Source of the DNA: Deltaproteobacteria bacterium
GTDB taxonomy: Bacteria > Myxococcota_A > Bradymonadia > REDH01
DNA length: 39,523 nt
Reading direction: 5' to 3'
NCBI GenBank assembly: GCA_007693585.1
Contig: REDH01000093.1
Coordinates: forward strand, 1 to 39,523
Below, in pieces: positions 16,292-24,499 of this stretch. Position 1 is the stretch's first letter; each line of letters begins with the position of its first letter. Below the pieces are notes generated by a model that did no database searches, was not told the DNA's origin, and saw only the letters and a program-made list of their open reading frames with translations. The translations under genes were made by a program, and so were the position numbers.

Positions 16292-16657
16292 TCAGCCCGC
16301 CGGACCGGTCAGCCAGCGCGCGATGACGTCAAACAGCCAGAACGAAAGCCATTTGGCTGGGCCCATCAGGAGCGCACGCCACGACCCCAGGCCCAGGTAC
16401 ACCCCGTAGATGAAGAAGTGCAGCGCAACGTACACGAGCCATCCCGCGAGCACCGTGGGAAGCCCGAGATAGGCCATGCCCCGGATGACCGTTGCCAGCG
16501 CCCCCATCAGAAGCACGATCATCACCATGCTGCCGATCGTGGCCCGGTGCCGGCGCGGATTGGAGGCCGGGCTGGTGACATGCACCGCCAGCGCCATCGC
16601 CGCCGCCACGAACAGCAGCCCACCCACCTGCAGAATCATCGCCAGAAGCATCGCCAT
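16292..16657 (-). CDS. Small integral membrane protein, unknown function
   Basis: About 121 residues with three to four hydrophobic helices: LLAMILQVGGLLFVAAAMALAV, then TIGSMVMIVLLMGALATVIRGMAYL, then TVLAGWLVYVALHFFIYGVYLGL, and a weaker one near LSFWLFDVIARWL. I do not recognise the family. A GTG at 16696 would add 13 residues but has no ribosome site. The ATG at 16657 was used; the ATG two codons later has GAGG at a better distance and may be the real start. It lies 130 nt downstream of the helicase gene on the same strand, so it could be the last gene of that transcript. Confidence 0.65.
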   Translation of the reverse strand: MAMLLAMILQVGGLLFVAAAMALAVHVTSPASNPRRHRATIGSMVMIVLLMGALATVIRGMAYLGLPTVLAGWLVYVALHFFIYGVYLGLGSWRALLMGPAKWLSFWLFDVIARWLTGPAG

Positions 16658-16787
16658 CCTCACCCGGAGTTCGCGGACGTTCCATCCGCTCCGCACAGAG
16701 GGTGCGAATGCCAGACGTCCGCGTCAATGATCCACGGCCGGCGGCCGGAGCTCGCCTCCAGAAAGAGGAAGGGGCGGGGACGGGCGG

Positions 16788-19010
16788 TCAGCGCTCGGCG
16801 GTACGGATCGAGAGGCGTCGGGACAGACGGGTGAACCGCGGCTCCGAACGGATGTTGTCCACGGCCATCCGCAACGCACGCTCCATTCCCACGACGACGA
16901 GAAGCTGACGGGCCCTGGTGACAGCGGTGTAGACGAGGTTGCGCTGCAGCATCACGTAGTGCTGCGTGCTCAGGACGAGCACGACCGCGGGGAATTCCGA
17001 CCCCTGCGACTTGTGCACGGTGACGGCCCAGGCGAGGTCAAGGTCATCGAGGTGCTCCGGGCCGTAGGTCACCTCCCGGTCTTCGAAGCGCACGGCGACG
17101 CGTCCGGACTCCGGGTCGAGGGAGGCGACGATGCCGATGTCGCCGTTGAAGGTCTCGAGCGTGTAGTTGTTGCGGGTCTGCATGACCTTGTCGCCCACGG
17201 CGAACCGCGGGCCGCTCGCTCCCCCGCCGAGGGCGTGGCCGAGAGCCTCGTTGAGGGCGCGGGTGCCGAGGGGTCCCCGGTGCGTGGGCGTGAGCACCTG
17301 CACGTCGGTGCGCGGAGAGAGCCCGAAGGCCGAAGGGATCCGCTCGGTGACGAGCTCGACGACGCGTTCGGCTGCGCGTTCGCTGTTCTCGGTGCGAATG
17401 AAGAAGAACTCGCCGCGCGCGCCGGTGTCCGGCTCGGGGAGCATTCCCTGTCGGATGGCGTGGGCGGCGTCGACGATTCGGCTGGTCTCTGCCTGCCGGA
17501 AGACCCGGTCGAGCCGGGCGACCGGAAGCGTCGCGGCCTCGATGAGGTCGCGCAGGACGTCGCCCGCTCCCACCGACGGGAGCTGCTCCACGTCGCCGAC
17601 GAGCAGCAGCGCGGTCCCCGGCGCGAGAGCGCGAACGAGGGCGCGCATCAGGAAGAGGTCCACCATCGAGGCCTCGTCGACGATCACGAGATCCGTGTCG
17701 AGCGGGTCGTCGAGGCCCTTCTGGAAGCCACCGCGGGCCGGATCGAACTCGAGCAGTCGATGCAGGGTCCGCGCGGGGCGGTCCGTGCTCTCCGAGAGCC
17801 TGCGGGCGGCCCGCCCCGTCGGGGCCGCCAGCTCCACGCGCGCTCCGCAGCGCGCCACCCATCCCACGAGCGCCCGGACGATCGTGGTCTTGCCGGTCCC
17901 GGGGCCTCCGGTGAGCACCCCGACCGGCGCCCCCAGCAGCACGCGCAAGGCCTCGCGCTGACCCGGCGCGAGCGAGAAGGGGAGGCCGCGCTCGAGCACC
18001 TCGAGGTCGTGGGCATCCGGCACCGGAATCCGTGTGGTGGAACCCTGCAGGGCAGCGACCCGACGGGCCACATCCTCCTCGGCGAGGAAGGTGTCCCGCA
18101 GATAGAGGGCGTCCGGCTGGCCCTCGATCGGATCGCGGACGATGCGGGTCTCGCGCACCAGGTCATCGAGCGGCGCCACCAGATGCTCCTCCGCCAGGCC
18201 GAGCAGGGCAGCCGCGTGCTCGAGCAGCACGGGATCGGGCAGATACAGGTGGCCGCCCAGCCCCGCCTCGTGGAGCACGTGCTCCAGACCGGCACGGCGG
18301 CGACGGATGTCGTCGGGTGCGATGCCCACCGACCGGGCGATCCGATCCGCGGACAGAAACCCGATGCCGCGGATGTCACGGGCGAGCCTGTAGGGGTCGC
18401 GCTCCACCACCGGCACGGCTCCCGCACCATAGGCGCGGTGGATGCGCGCGGCGAACCGCGGCGAGATGCCATGGCCCTGCAGGAAGATCATGATGGACCG
18501 CACGGCGTGCTGCTCCGCCCAGGCCGAGGTGATGTTCTCGAGGCGCCGCGCTCCGATGCCCGGCACCTCGATCAGCCGCTCCGGGGAGCCGTCCAGGATC
18601 TCGAGGGTCCGCGACCCGAAGGTCTCGACGATCTGGGCGGCGAGCGTCGGCCCCACGCCCGGGATCATCCCGGATCCGAGATAGGCCTCGATCCCCTCCC
18701 GGGTCGCGGGAACCGGCCGCTCGAGCCGCTCCGCATCGAGCTGGAGATCCCCGCTTCGATGCCGCTTCAGCCGCCCGGCCGCCCGAAGCTGCTCCCCTTC
18801 GCGGAACAGGCCACCCCGCGCGACGACCGTCTGCGACCGCCCCGACGGCGTCCGAACGACGAGCACCTGGAACTCCTCGTCGTGCGAGGCGAAGCGGATG
18901 CGGTCCACCACACCCTCCACGCAGGCCTCCTGACCCTCGCGCCCCTCCTGCCTGCCGAGATCGATCAACCGCACCTCCCCTCGCGACCCGTGAAGCGCCG
19001 CGTCACTCAT
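16788..19010 (-). CDS. recD2: RecD2-type ATP-dependent DNA helicase (SF1B)
   Basis: 740 residues, the usual RecD2 length. An N-terminal OB-like region (about 25-100) is followed by tandem helix-hairpin-helix motifs (SGMIPGVG 113-120, EVPGIGARRLE 148-158, IRGIGFLSAD 213-222). The helicase core has Walker A GGPGTGKTT (368-376), motif II VDEAS (444-448), GDVEQLPSVGAG (motif III) and VTVHKSQGSEF plus YTAVTRAR near the end (motifs V/VI). RecD2 unwinds DNA 5' to 3' in RecBCD-independent repair. Its ATG overlaps the stop of sctO by 8 nt, which places a DNA-repair helicase at the tail of a secretion operon; this is unusual and may be a chance arrangement or shared regulation. Confidence 0.93.
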   Translation of the reverse strand: MSDAALHGSRGEVRLIDLGRQEGREGQEACVEGVVDRIRFASHDEEFQVLVVRTPSGRSQTVVARGGLFREGEQLRAAGRLKRHRSGDLQLDAERLERPVPATREGIEAYLGSGMIPGVGPTLAAQIVETFGSRTLEILDGSPERLIEVPGIGARRLENITSAWAEQHAVRSIMIFLQGHGISPRFAARIHRAYGAGAVPVVERDPYRLARDIRGIGFLSADRIARSVGIAPDDIRRRRAGLEHVLHEAGLGGHLYLPDPVLLEHAAALLGLAEEHLVAPLDDLVRETRIVRDPIEGQPDALYLRDTFLAEEDVARRVAALQGSTTRIPVPDAHDLEVLERGLPFSLAPGQREALRVLLGAPVGVLTGGPGTGKTTIVRALVGWVARCGARVELAAPTGRAARRLSESTDRPARTLHRLLEFDPARGGFQKGLDDPLDTDLVIVDEASMVDLFLMRALVRALAPGTALLLVGDVEQLPSVGAGDVLRDLIEAATLPVARLDRVFRQAETSRIVDAAHAIRQGMLPEPDTGARGEFFFIRTENSERAAERVVELVTERIPSAFGLSPRTDVQVLTPTHRGPLGTRALNEALGHALGGGASGPRFAVGDKVMQTRNNYTLETFNGDIGIVASLDPESGRVAVRFEDREVTYGPEHLDDLDLAWAVTVHKSQGSEFPAVVLVLSTQHYVMLQRNLVYTAVTRARQLLVVVGMERALRMAVDNIRSEPRFTRLSRRLSIRTAER

Positions 19011-19419
19011 CCGCGTCCTCCGCAGGATACCTCCGGCGTCGCGAATGCAGACGCTCGAAGGCACGCGCACGTCCCGCCGCAAGAGCCAGGGATCCGCGCG
19101 CCTGCTCGAGCACCGCACGCGCCACGGTCCGCTCCGCGTCGGCGGCCTCGAGCACCGCACGGACGTCGCGCAGCGCGAGCCTACTGCAACCACACGCCTC
19201 GAGAAAGCCCGGCAACGCGGGCAACTCTCCGGGCGCGCGCCGCGCGTCGAGGGCCGCCTGCTCGGCCTCCACCCGGGCTGCCTCGGCGCGTGCTCCTCCG
19301 AAGGCCTCCTCGAGCTCCCGCAGGCGGGCGGCCGCCACCAGCACCTCACGCTCTGCCCGCTCCCGACGATGGCGCAGGGCCTCGACGAGGCCCTGGCCCG
19401 ATGCGCGGCCTTCAGTCAT
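19003..19419 (-). CDS. sctO: T3SS stalk protein SctO-like (YscO/FliJ type)
   Basis: 138 residues, mostly charged helix: REVLVAAARLRELEEAFGG, ARVEAEQAALDARR, and AVLEAADAERTVARAVLEQA, interrupted by a Pro-rich turn and a Cys pair (ACGCS). The two-helix antiparallel coiled coil and small size match FliJ/YscO proteins, which sit in the centre of the ATPase hexamer and link it to the export gate. Sequence identity in this family is low, so the call rests on shape and on its place directly after sctN, overlapping it by 8 nt. The start is the ATG before TEGRASGQ; the longer frame would run back into sctN. Confidence 0.7.
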   Translation of the reverse strand: MTEGRASGQGLVEALRHRRERAEREVLVAAARLRELEEAFGGARAEAARVEAEQAALDARRAPGELPALPGFLEACGCSRLALRDVRAVLEAADAERTVARAVLEQARGSLALAAGRARAFERLHSRRRRYPAEDADE

Positions 19420-20806
19420 GGGATAGCTCCGCCAGGGCCTCGAGTCGCTCGAGCGTGCACGACGCATCGGTCCACTCCTCCGGCCCCTGCCGCAGGAAGG
19501 TCAGGAGCTCCTCCTCCGCATCGATGGCCGCGTCCACGGCCGGATGGGTGCCATACTCATACAGCCCCAGCTCGATGGCCTCCCGGCGCTGGGACAGGGT
19601 CTCCAGCATCCGACGCACGCTCGACGCGTGCTCCCGGTGATCCGACGATGCGATGCGCGAGAAGACCCGCGAGACGCTCGACGGCACATCGACCGCCGGG
19701 AAGTGGCCCCGCTCGGCCAGCTCGCGTCGCAGCACCCAGTGCCCGTCCACGAGCCCGCGCACCTCGTCGGCGACCGGCTCCTCCATGTCTCCCCCGTCCA
19801 CGAGGACCGTATAGATGGCGGTAATGGCCCCCTCCTCCGACTGGCCGGCACGCTCGAGGAGGCGGGGCAGCTCGGCAAAGACGCTGGCCGGATAGCCACG
19901 ACGCGCAGGTGGCTCCCCGCGCAGAAGCGCCGCCTCCCTCAGGGCGCGGGCGTAGCGGGTGAGCGAGTCCACGAGCAGCAGGACGTGCCGGCCCCGCGAC
20001 CGCCAGCCCTCTGCGATGGCGGTAGCCATCTCCGCCGCCCGGCGCCGCAGCAGGGGGGATGCGTCCGCGGTCGCGACCACCAGCGTCGTGCGGTCCAGCA
20101 GACCGGATGCCTCGAGCACCTCGATGAACTCGCCGACCTCGCGACCCCGTTCCCCCACGAGCGCCATCACGACCACATCCGCCTCGATGCCTCGCCCGAG
20201 CTGGGCGAGCAGCGTGGACTTACCCACCCCGGAGCCTGCAAAGAGCCCCACCCGCTGCCCCTCCCCGAGCGGGAGCATGCCGTCGACGACCCGAAGCCCG
20301 GTGGGCACCGGACGCTCGACCGGGCGACGACCGAGCGCGGAAGGGGGAGCCGCCCGAAGCAACGACTCGCCAGAGGGAAGCTGCTCGCCCGTGCGCATGC
20401 ACCGACCGAGCCCGTCGATCACCCGGCCGAGGGCCTGCTCGATGCAGGGCGCGACGTGGCCCACGGCGCTGGCTCGCGCCGAGGCGCCAGGGCGAAGCCC
20501 GTCGACAGCGTCCAGCGGGAGCAGCAGAGCCTCCTCATCGGAGAAGCCGACCAGCTCGGCCATCAGGGGACGCCCGCTGCGATCGATCTCGACGCACTGG
20601 CCGATCTCCGCACTGGGCAGGCGAGCGCGAAGCATCCCTGCGCCGACGCTCGTGATCCGACCCGAGTACAGGGCCTCGATGGGAAGACACGTCCGCGGGC
20701 GGGAGCGATCCCCGCCCTCGCCACTCACGGCACCCACGCTGGACGGGCGGGCGGAGCGAGGCGCAACCTCCAGTCGGGGACGAGTTGGCACGGCCGATGT
20801 GTTCAC
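19412..20806 (-). CDS. sctN: T3SS export ATPase SctN (FliI/YscN family)
   Basis: 464 residues. It powers unfolding and release of secreted substrates at the base of the T3SS. The sequence has a beta-barrel N-terminal domain (about 45-110), Walker A AGSGVGKST (190-198), LVGERGREVGEFIE with the catalytic Glu (217-230), Walker B HVLLLVDSLTRYARA, the family signature ending YPASVFAELPRLLERAG, and ERGHFPAVDVPSSVSRV. It starts at a GTG overlapping the sctL stop (GTGA). The neighbours sctJ (a lipoprotein, not FliF) and sctK argue for the non-flagellar rather than flagellar form. Confidence 0.92.
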   Translation of the reverse strand: MNTSAVPTRPRLEVAPRSARPSSVGAVSGEGGDRSRPRTCLPIEALYSGRITSVGAGMLRARLPSAEIGQCVEIDRSGRPLMAELVGFSDEEALLLPLDAVDGLRPGASARASAVGHVAPCIEQALGRVIDGLGRCMRTGEQLPSGESLLRAAPPSALGRRPVERPVPTGLRVVDGMLPLGEGQRVGLFAGSGVGKSTLLAQLGRGIEADVVVMALVGERGREVGEFIEVLEASGLLDRTTLVVATADASPLLRRRAAEMATAIAEGWRSRGRHVLLLVDSLTRYARALREAALLRGEPPARRGYPASVFAELPRLLERAGQSEEGAITAIYTVLVDGGDMEEPVADEVRGLVDGHWVLRRELAERGHFPAVDVPSSVSRVFSRIASSDHREHASSVRRMLETLSQRREAIELGLYEYGTHPAVDAAIDAEEELLTFLRQGPEEWTDASCTLERLEALAELSHD

Positions 20807-21657
20807 TGCTCCCTCCGGGCCGCCGGCTCAGCGAGGGTGCCGACGGGCACCAGCAGCGTGCGCGAGAGCTCCTGCATATCGCCCGCCACGGGAGGCCGCA
20901 CTTCGGAGGACCTTCTCGCCGCGAGAGGCGTGCCCGTTCGGGAATCGGACGAAGAGGACGCTGGAGCGCTGTCGTTGCCTTCGCGGTCCGAAGGAAACGG
21001 GCTCTCTTCGTCGCAGGTGTTCAGGATGGATGGGGCCAGGGCGGCCGCGACGTTCTCGAGCCGGAGATCGAGCTGGCCGTCCGTGCGCTCGACGACGACG
21101 TCTCCGGGCAGCAGAAGCGGATCCTCCACCACGGGAGCGATGCCCAGGCGTTCGAGCTGTTCTGTCGTGCCGCGGGCCGCTCTCAGACGAAGCGTTCGCG
21201 CCGGTGGAACCTCGTCGAGCACGGAAGCCACCCACTCGGCGATTCGGCTGCAGTCGGTCGTGATGGATGTGCGCAGGACCTGCTCGACGGCCGCGGTGGT
21301 GGCGCGAATCAGTCTCGTCCGGGCCCGGTCGCGCCACTCCCGTTGGCTCGCACACAGGTCTTCGATCAGGCGGGCCACATCGTCGGCAGCCGCCGCGACG
21401 CCCTCCGCGCGCGCCTTCTCACGCACGCGCTCGCTCTCGCGTTCGAGCCTGGCGAGCTCGGCGACCAGGGTGTCGTGGCGGCGCTCCAGTTCGGCGACCT
21501 CCGCAGCGAGGGCGCTGCGCGCCTGCAGTGTGGTGAGATCGTACCAGCCGGAGGGGGGAGCAGCCGGACCGGATGAGTCATCCGCTCCGAGGGGAAGATT
21601 CACCCAGCCGGCGGAGGTCGATGACGGGTTTGCCTGTTTGCCGACGGATTCATGCAT
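20803..21657 (-). CDS. sctL: T3SS stator protein SctL (YscL/FliH family)
   Basis: 284 residues. A low-complexity N-terminus is followed by a long coiled coil (ARSALAAEVAELERRHDTLV through ERVREKARAEGVAAA), then the FliH/YscL-type domain with VEQVLRTSITTD, RTLRLRAA and the strand GDVVVERTDGQLDLRLENV. FliH/SctL proteins bind the N-terminus of the ATPase and tie it to the cytoplasmic ring. The last ~80 residues are a Ser-rich tail not usual for the family. It overlaps sctK by 8 nt and sctN by 4 nt, the order seen in ysc-type clusters. The ATG follows CCC ATG CAT GAA; longer frames run through sctK. Confidence 0.8.
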   Translation of the reverse strand: MHESVGKQANPSSTSAGWVNLPLGADDSSGPAAPPSGWYDLTTLQARSALAAEVAELERRHDTLVAELARLERESERVREKARAEGVAAAADDVARLIEDLCASQREWRDRARTRLIRATTAAVEQVLRTSITTDCSRIAEWVASVLDEVPPARTLRLRAARGTTEQLERLGIAPVVEDPLLLPGDVVVERTDGQLDLRLENVAAALAPSILNTCDEESPFPSDREGNDSAPASSSSDSRTGTPLAARRSSEVRPPVAGDMQELSRTLLVPVGTLAEPAARREQ

Positions 21658-22222
21658 GGGGATCTCCGTGTTCGGGAGGCGCGGGCCGGACGGCTTCGAT
21701 CCGGCTGACCCACTGGTGCAGGAGGCGGAGCGCATCCGCATGGGGAAGCGGTGCGGGGCGTTCGACGGGGATGCCCTCCGGGTAGAGCTGAGCGACTTCC
21801 CAGCCGAGGGGTGCTCCGAAGAGTGCATCGATTGCGCGCGCGCGGGCCGCACGAGACGCGGATCGCTCAGGCGGGGCGCAGCGCAGGCTCGCCAGCAGGA
21901 CGAGGAGGCTGCGCCAGAGCAGGTCGAGGGCCTCGTCGTCGTGAACAGCCGCAGTGAAGCGGCCTGCGAAGGACGCTGCCGGGGCGTCCAGCCACGGTCT
22001 GGGATAGAGGCCCGTGCTCCTGAAGCACAGGTCCCGAGCCAGAGCGGCGGCACGGCCGGTTCGCACACCGACCGGATCGTGCCCGGTGCGAAGAAGGCTG
22101 GCGACAGCTGCTGCATCGCGCACGACGGCGAGCGACAGGCCAGAATCCCTCCTTGCGCGCACGATGTTTCGCAGGTGGTGGGAGACAGGCAGCGGAAGCG
22201 TGGCGGGCCAGGTCTGCGTCAT
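21650..22222 (-). CDS. sctK: SctK-like T3SS sorting-platform protein
   Basis: 190 residues, mainly helical, with Trp/Leu-rich stretches (LLWRSLLVLLASLRCAPP, ALRLLHQWVSRIEAV). I cannot match it to a motif. The call rests on position between sctJ and sctL (4-nt and 8-nt overlaps), which is where sctK lies in ysc-type operons, and on size (YscK is about 210 residues). SctK links the cytoplasmic sorting platform to the inner-membrane ring. It is the least conserved part of the cluster, so an unrelated protein is possible. Confidence 0.5.
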   Translation of the reverse strand: MTQTWPATLPLPVSHHLRNIVRARRDSGLSLAVVRDAAAVASLLRTGHDPVGVRTGRAAALARDLCFRSTGLYPRPWLDAPAASFAGRFTAAVHDDEALDLLWRSLLVLLASLRCAPPERSASRAARARAIDALFGAPLGWEVAQLYPEGIPVERPAPLPHADALRLLHQWVSRIEAVRPAPPEHGDPHA

Positions 22223-22962
22223 GGCTGGGCCGTACGTCGCGGGGAAGGACCTCGAAACGAGACAACGATCAAGATGCTGGAGAGCAGCACAACGAGCGCG
22301 CAGAGGCCGCCGAGCACGACGACGAGCGGACCGGAAGATGCCTCGTCCACGACAATCGGCCCCACCGCCACCCACTCCCGGGGGGGCGCAGGGGGCGGTG
22401 TTCTTCTGGACCGGACGATGGTGACCCGGTCGGCATCGACGCCTTCCAGACTTCCAATGACGAGCGAACGAATGACCTCGTCGGGCGGGAGCACGGCGTC
22501 AGGCCGGTGCACGAGCAGGACCGCCGAGCGACCGGGCGTTTGGGCGAGGCCGCGCCGGGACGGACCGTCGGGGAGCACCGCGTGAACCCGGGCATCGATG
22601 ACCCCCTCGATGGAGAGCAAGGTGTCCTCGAGGGACACCGTGGCAACACGGAGCCGCCGTGCGCGCTCCTCATCGATGCTCGATACAAGCCCCGATGGTG
22701 CGTCGGGTATGAATCTCTCCACTCTGGGCAGTCCCTCACGCACGAGCAGGGCGCGTGCTGCACTCAGCTCTGCTCGCGGCACGATGACCTCCCACCGGCC
22801 ATCCGTGGACCGACGATCGGCCTGCATGCCCGCGGCATGGAGCACAGCAACGAGTTCGTGGGCATCGCGGGATACCAGGTCCGGCTCGAGAACCTCGGAA
22901 CAGGAGGCAATTGCGACACAGAGTGGAATCGTGATGAACAGCAATCGGTTCGAGAACAACAT
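22219..22962 (-). CDS. sctJ: T3SS inner-membrane ring lipoprotein SctJ (YscJ/EscJ family)
   Basis: 247 residues. A signal peptide ends in a lipobox (AIASC, Cys21). Ring-building motif 1 follows with DAHELVAVLHAAGMQADRR and a strand WEVIVPRAELSAARALL; then comes GLVSSIDEERARRLRVATVSLEDTLLSIEGVIDARVHAVLP, closely matching the SctJ second domain. A single C-terminal membrane helix lies at about 212-236 with a short basic tail. This layout is that of SctJ, not flagellar FliF, which is twice as long and not a lipoprotein. It forms the inner-membrane ring. It starts 4 nt after sctI and overlaps sctK by 4 nt. Confidence 0.9.
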   Translation of the reverse strand: MLFSNRLLFITIPLCVAIASCSEVLEPDLVSRDAHELVAVLHAAGMQADRRSTDGRWEVIVPRAELSAARALLVREGLPRVERFIPDAPSGLVSSIDEERARRLRVATVSLEDTLLSIEGVIDARVHAVLPDGPSRRGLAQTPGRSAVLLVHRPDAVLPPDEVIRSLVIGSLEGVDADRVTIVRSRRTPPPAPPREWVAVGPIVVDEASSGPLVVVLGGLCALVVLLSSILIVVSFRGPSPRRTAQP

Positions 22963-22966
22963 GCGG

Positions 22967-23356
22967 TCACACCTGCATCTGCGTGAGTTGGCGCAGGGCC
23001 TGAACGGCGCGATCCACGAGCCGGGTGGCGGTCTCGATACGCAGGCTCGCGCCGGCAACGAGCGTCTGAAGATGGATCAGATCGCGAGGAGAGGCAGCCT
23101 GCCCGTCGAGCACGGCAGCGAACGCGGATTCGAGCTGCTGCTCCTGCTCCAGCCATGCCTGGAGCGCGTTCACCGAGGAGCTGGTGAGAGCGCTCTCGCG
23201 CGCTTCGAACCCCGATGGCTCCATCGAGACATCAAACGCGGCCTGTTCCGAGGAGACGGGCGCGAGGGATCCGCCCTCGTCCACGCTCCAGGCTGCTGAT
23301 CCACTCGTCGGCCCTGACAGGGAACCAGCCAGGGCTGTGGTCATTTCGAACGCCAT
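22967..23356 (-). CDS. sctI: T3SS inner rod protein SctI (YscI/FliE-like)
   Basis: 129 residues. The N-terminal ~85 residues are Ser/Ala/Gly-rich and probably disordered, without a signal peptide, as expected for an exported T3SS component. The C-terminus, DLIHLQTLVAGASLRIETATRLVDRAVQALRQLTQMQV in pieces, is the amphipathic helix typical of inner rod and FliE proteins, including the final QMQV. It should join the SctJ ring to the needle. The ATG at 23356 was chosen over one four codons upstream because GGAGGAG ends 3 nt before it. It follows the sigma gene with a 203-nt gap, so it may have its own promoter. Confidence 0.75.
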   Translation of the reverse strand: MAFEMTTALAGSLSGPTSGSAAWSVDEGGSLAPVSSEQAAFDVSMEPSGFEARESALTSSSVNALQAWLEQEQQLESAFAAVLDGQAASPRDLIHLQTLVAGASLRIETATRLVDRAVQALRQLTQMQV

Positions 23357-23359
23357 GCA

Positions 23360-23366
23360 CTCCTCC
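23360..23366 (-). promoter_or_regulatory. Ribosome binding site of sctI
   Basis: GGAGGAG on the - strand, 3 nt from the ATG at 23356 (GGAGG at 5 nt). It is one of the strongest Shine-Dalgarno matches in the window. It overlaps the alternative upstream ATG at 23368, which decides the start. Confidence 0.75.
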
Positions 23367-23559
23367 ATGGACGACAGGACGCGTATCATCTTCAGCTTGC
23401 GCAGCAGGTACCGACAGAGCACGCGCACACCCGTGGGCAGACCAGCCGGGTGAGTCGAGCACACACCGGTTCCGCGCCCGGGAAGCGTGAGTCCGCGGTG
23501 GCAGGCCGCGGCACCGGTCGCCCGGGAAGCTCGAGTCACGCGGAAGCACGCCGGCTACG

Positions 23560-24315
23560 CTACCGCACCGGCTGGGGATCGATCTCGCGCTGCTTCTCCG
23601 CCCGAAGCGGAAACAGCTCTCCGCTCTCGGAGAGATCATTGTCCGGGTCCCAGTCCAGATCCGGATGATTTCGGAGACGCTCGATCACGCGACGGTGAAG
23701 CCGGCATGTTCCGTAGCGACTTCGGTCTATGTCCTTTCCGATCTCGGAGAGCGGCCGCTGCTCCTGGTAGATCCCGCGCATGACAGTCCGCTCGTCCGAA
23801 GACAGGGATTCGAGAGCGCTGCGCAAGGCACGGCGCTGGCTGCGGCGGGTCAGGATTCGCTCGGGAGAACCACCCAGACCATTCACGGCCATACCGGGCA
23901 ACTCGGTCTCCATACCATCCGCACTGATTCGCTCGATACACACCTCCGTCCGGGAAGCCGCGTTGCTCATCCGCCCGTACGGCGAGGTGTCCTCGCCATG
24001 CGCGGATTCCGCGGATTCCTGCTCCGCAGCGCGACGCGCGTGCCTGAGCTGCGATCGGGTCCAGCCGACCGTTCGCCACGCCCGATCCATGATCCCGCCG
24101 CGGACACGCGGCCACAGGTAGGCGCTGAGTGGAACACCTCGCTCGGGCTCGAACCGCTCCATGGCCTCGAGACACTCGACGACGCCAATCTGCAGCAACT
24201 CGGCATCATCGAGCTGATGCGGCACCACGTGGCGCGTCGAGCGCACGGCGCGACGGACGAGGCGGATCATTTCGGCTTCAGGGAGCAGAGTCGCAGCGGA
24301 ACGGTTCTCACTCAT
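23560..24315 (-). CDS. FliA/WhiG-type sigma factor heading the T3SS operon
   Basis: 251 residues; RNA polymerase sigma-70-family factor of the FliA type. Region 2 is clear: LDDAELLQIGVVECLEAMERFEPERG, then PLSAYLWPRVRGGIMDRAWR, followed by the WTRSQLRHARR start of region 3. Region 4 is at about 180-230: ALESLSSDERTVMRGIYQEQRPLSEIGKDI with a recognition helix RSRYGTCRLHRRVIERLR. The middle (about 100-165), normally the region 3/anti-sigma contact, is longer and divergent. AGGAGA stands 8 nt before the ATG. Lying at the head of the sct genes, it may turn on this system. No anti-sigma gene is seen nearby. Confidence 0.88.
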   Translation of the reverse strand: MSENRSAATLLPEAEMIRLVRRAVRSTRHVVPHQLDDAELLQIGVVECLEAMERFEPERGVPLSAYLWPRVRGGIMDRAWRTVGWTRSQLRHARRAAEQESAESAHGEDTSPYGRMSNAASRTEVCIERISADGMETELPGMAVNGLGGSPERILTRRSQRRALRSALESLSSDERTVMRGIYQEQRPLSEIGKDIDRSRYGTCRLHRRVIERLRNHPDLDWDPDNDLSESGELFPLRAEKQREIDPQPVR

Positions 24316-24499
24316 GACGGCAATCTCCTTTGGCGGGGGATCGAGCGGACGGAATCATGTGCACCGTTGTCCTACATCCACCTTCATAAGCCCACCCCGG
24401 AGCGCTGCAAGCCCTGTCAAGAACTTTTTTCCCGGAATCGACGATTCTTCTGCGCGCGCACCTTGTGGGGTGCAACGAACGGGAGTGCTCGACGATTCG
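24316..24499. other. Divergent control region between sigma gene and + strand pair
   Basis: About 184 bp with visibly more A/T than its surroundings (for example the TTTTTT run near 24425). On the - strand TTGACA sits at 24415-24420, but no TATAAT-like box stands at 16-18 nt, so I do not call a promoter. It should hold the start signals for the sigma-sct operon and for the divergent pair. Confidence 0.4.

Noticed and set aside
23368-23539. N-terminal extension of SctI and other small frames in the gap before sctI
   Set aside because: No start with a ribosome site; the strong GGAGGAG fixes the start at 23356, and no needle-like (SctF) protein could be read.
24384-24420. TTGACA and TTATGA on the - strand before the sigma gene, a possible promoter
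   Set aside because: The boxes are 25 nt apart, too far for a sigma-70 promoter, and the sequence lacks the GG/GC pairs of a sigma-54 site.
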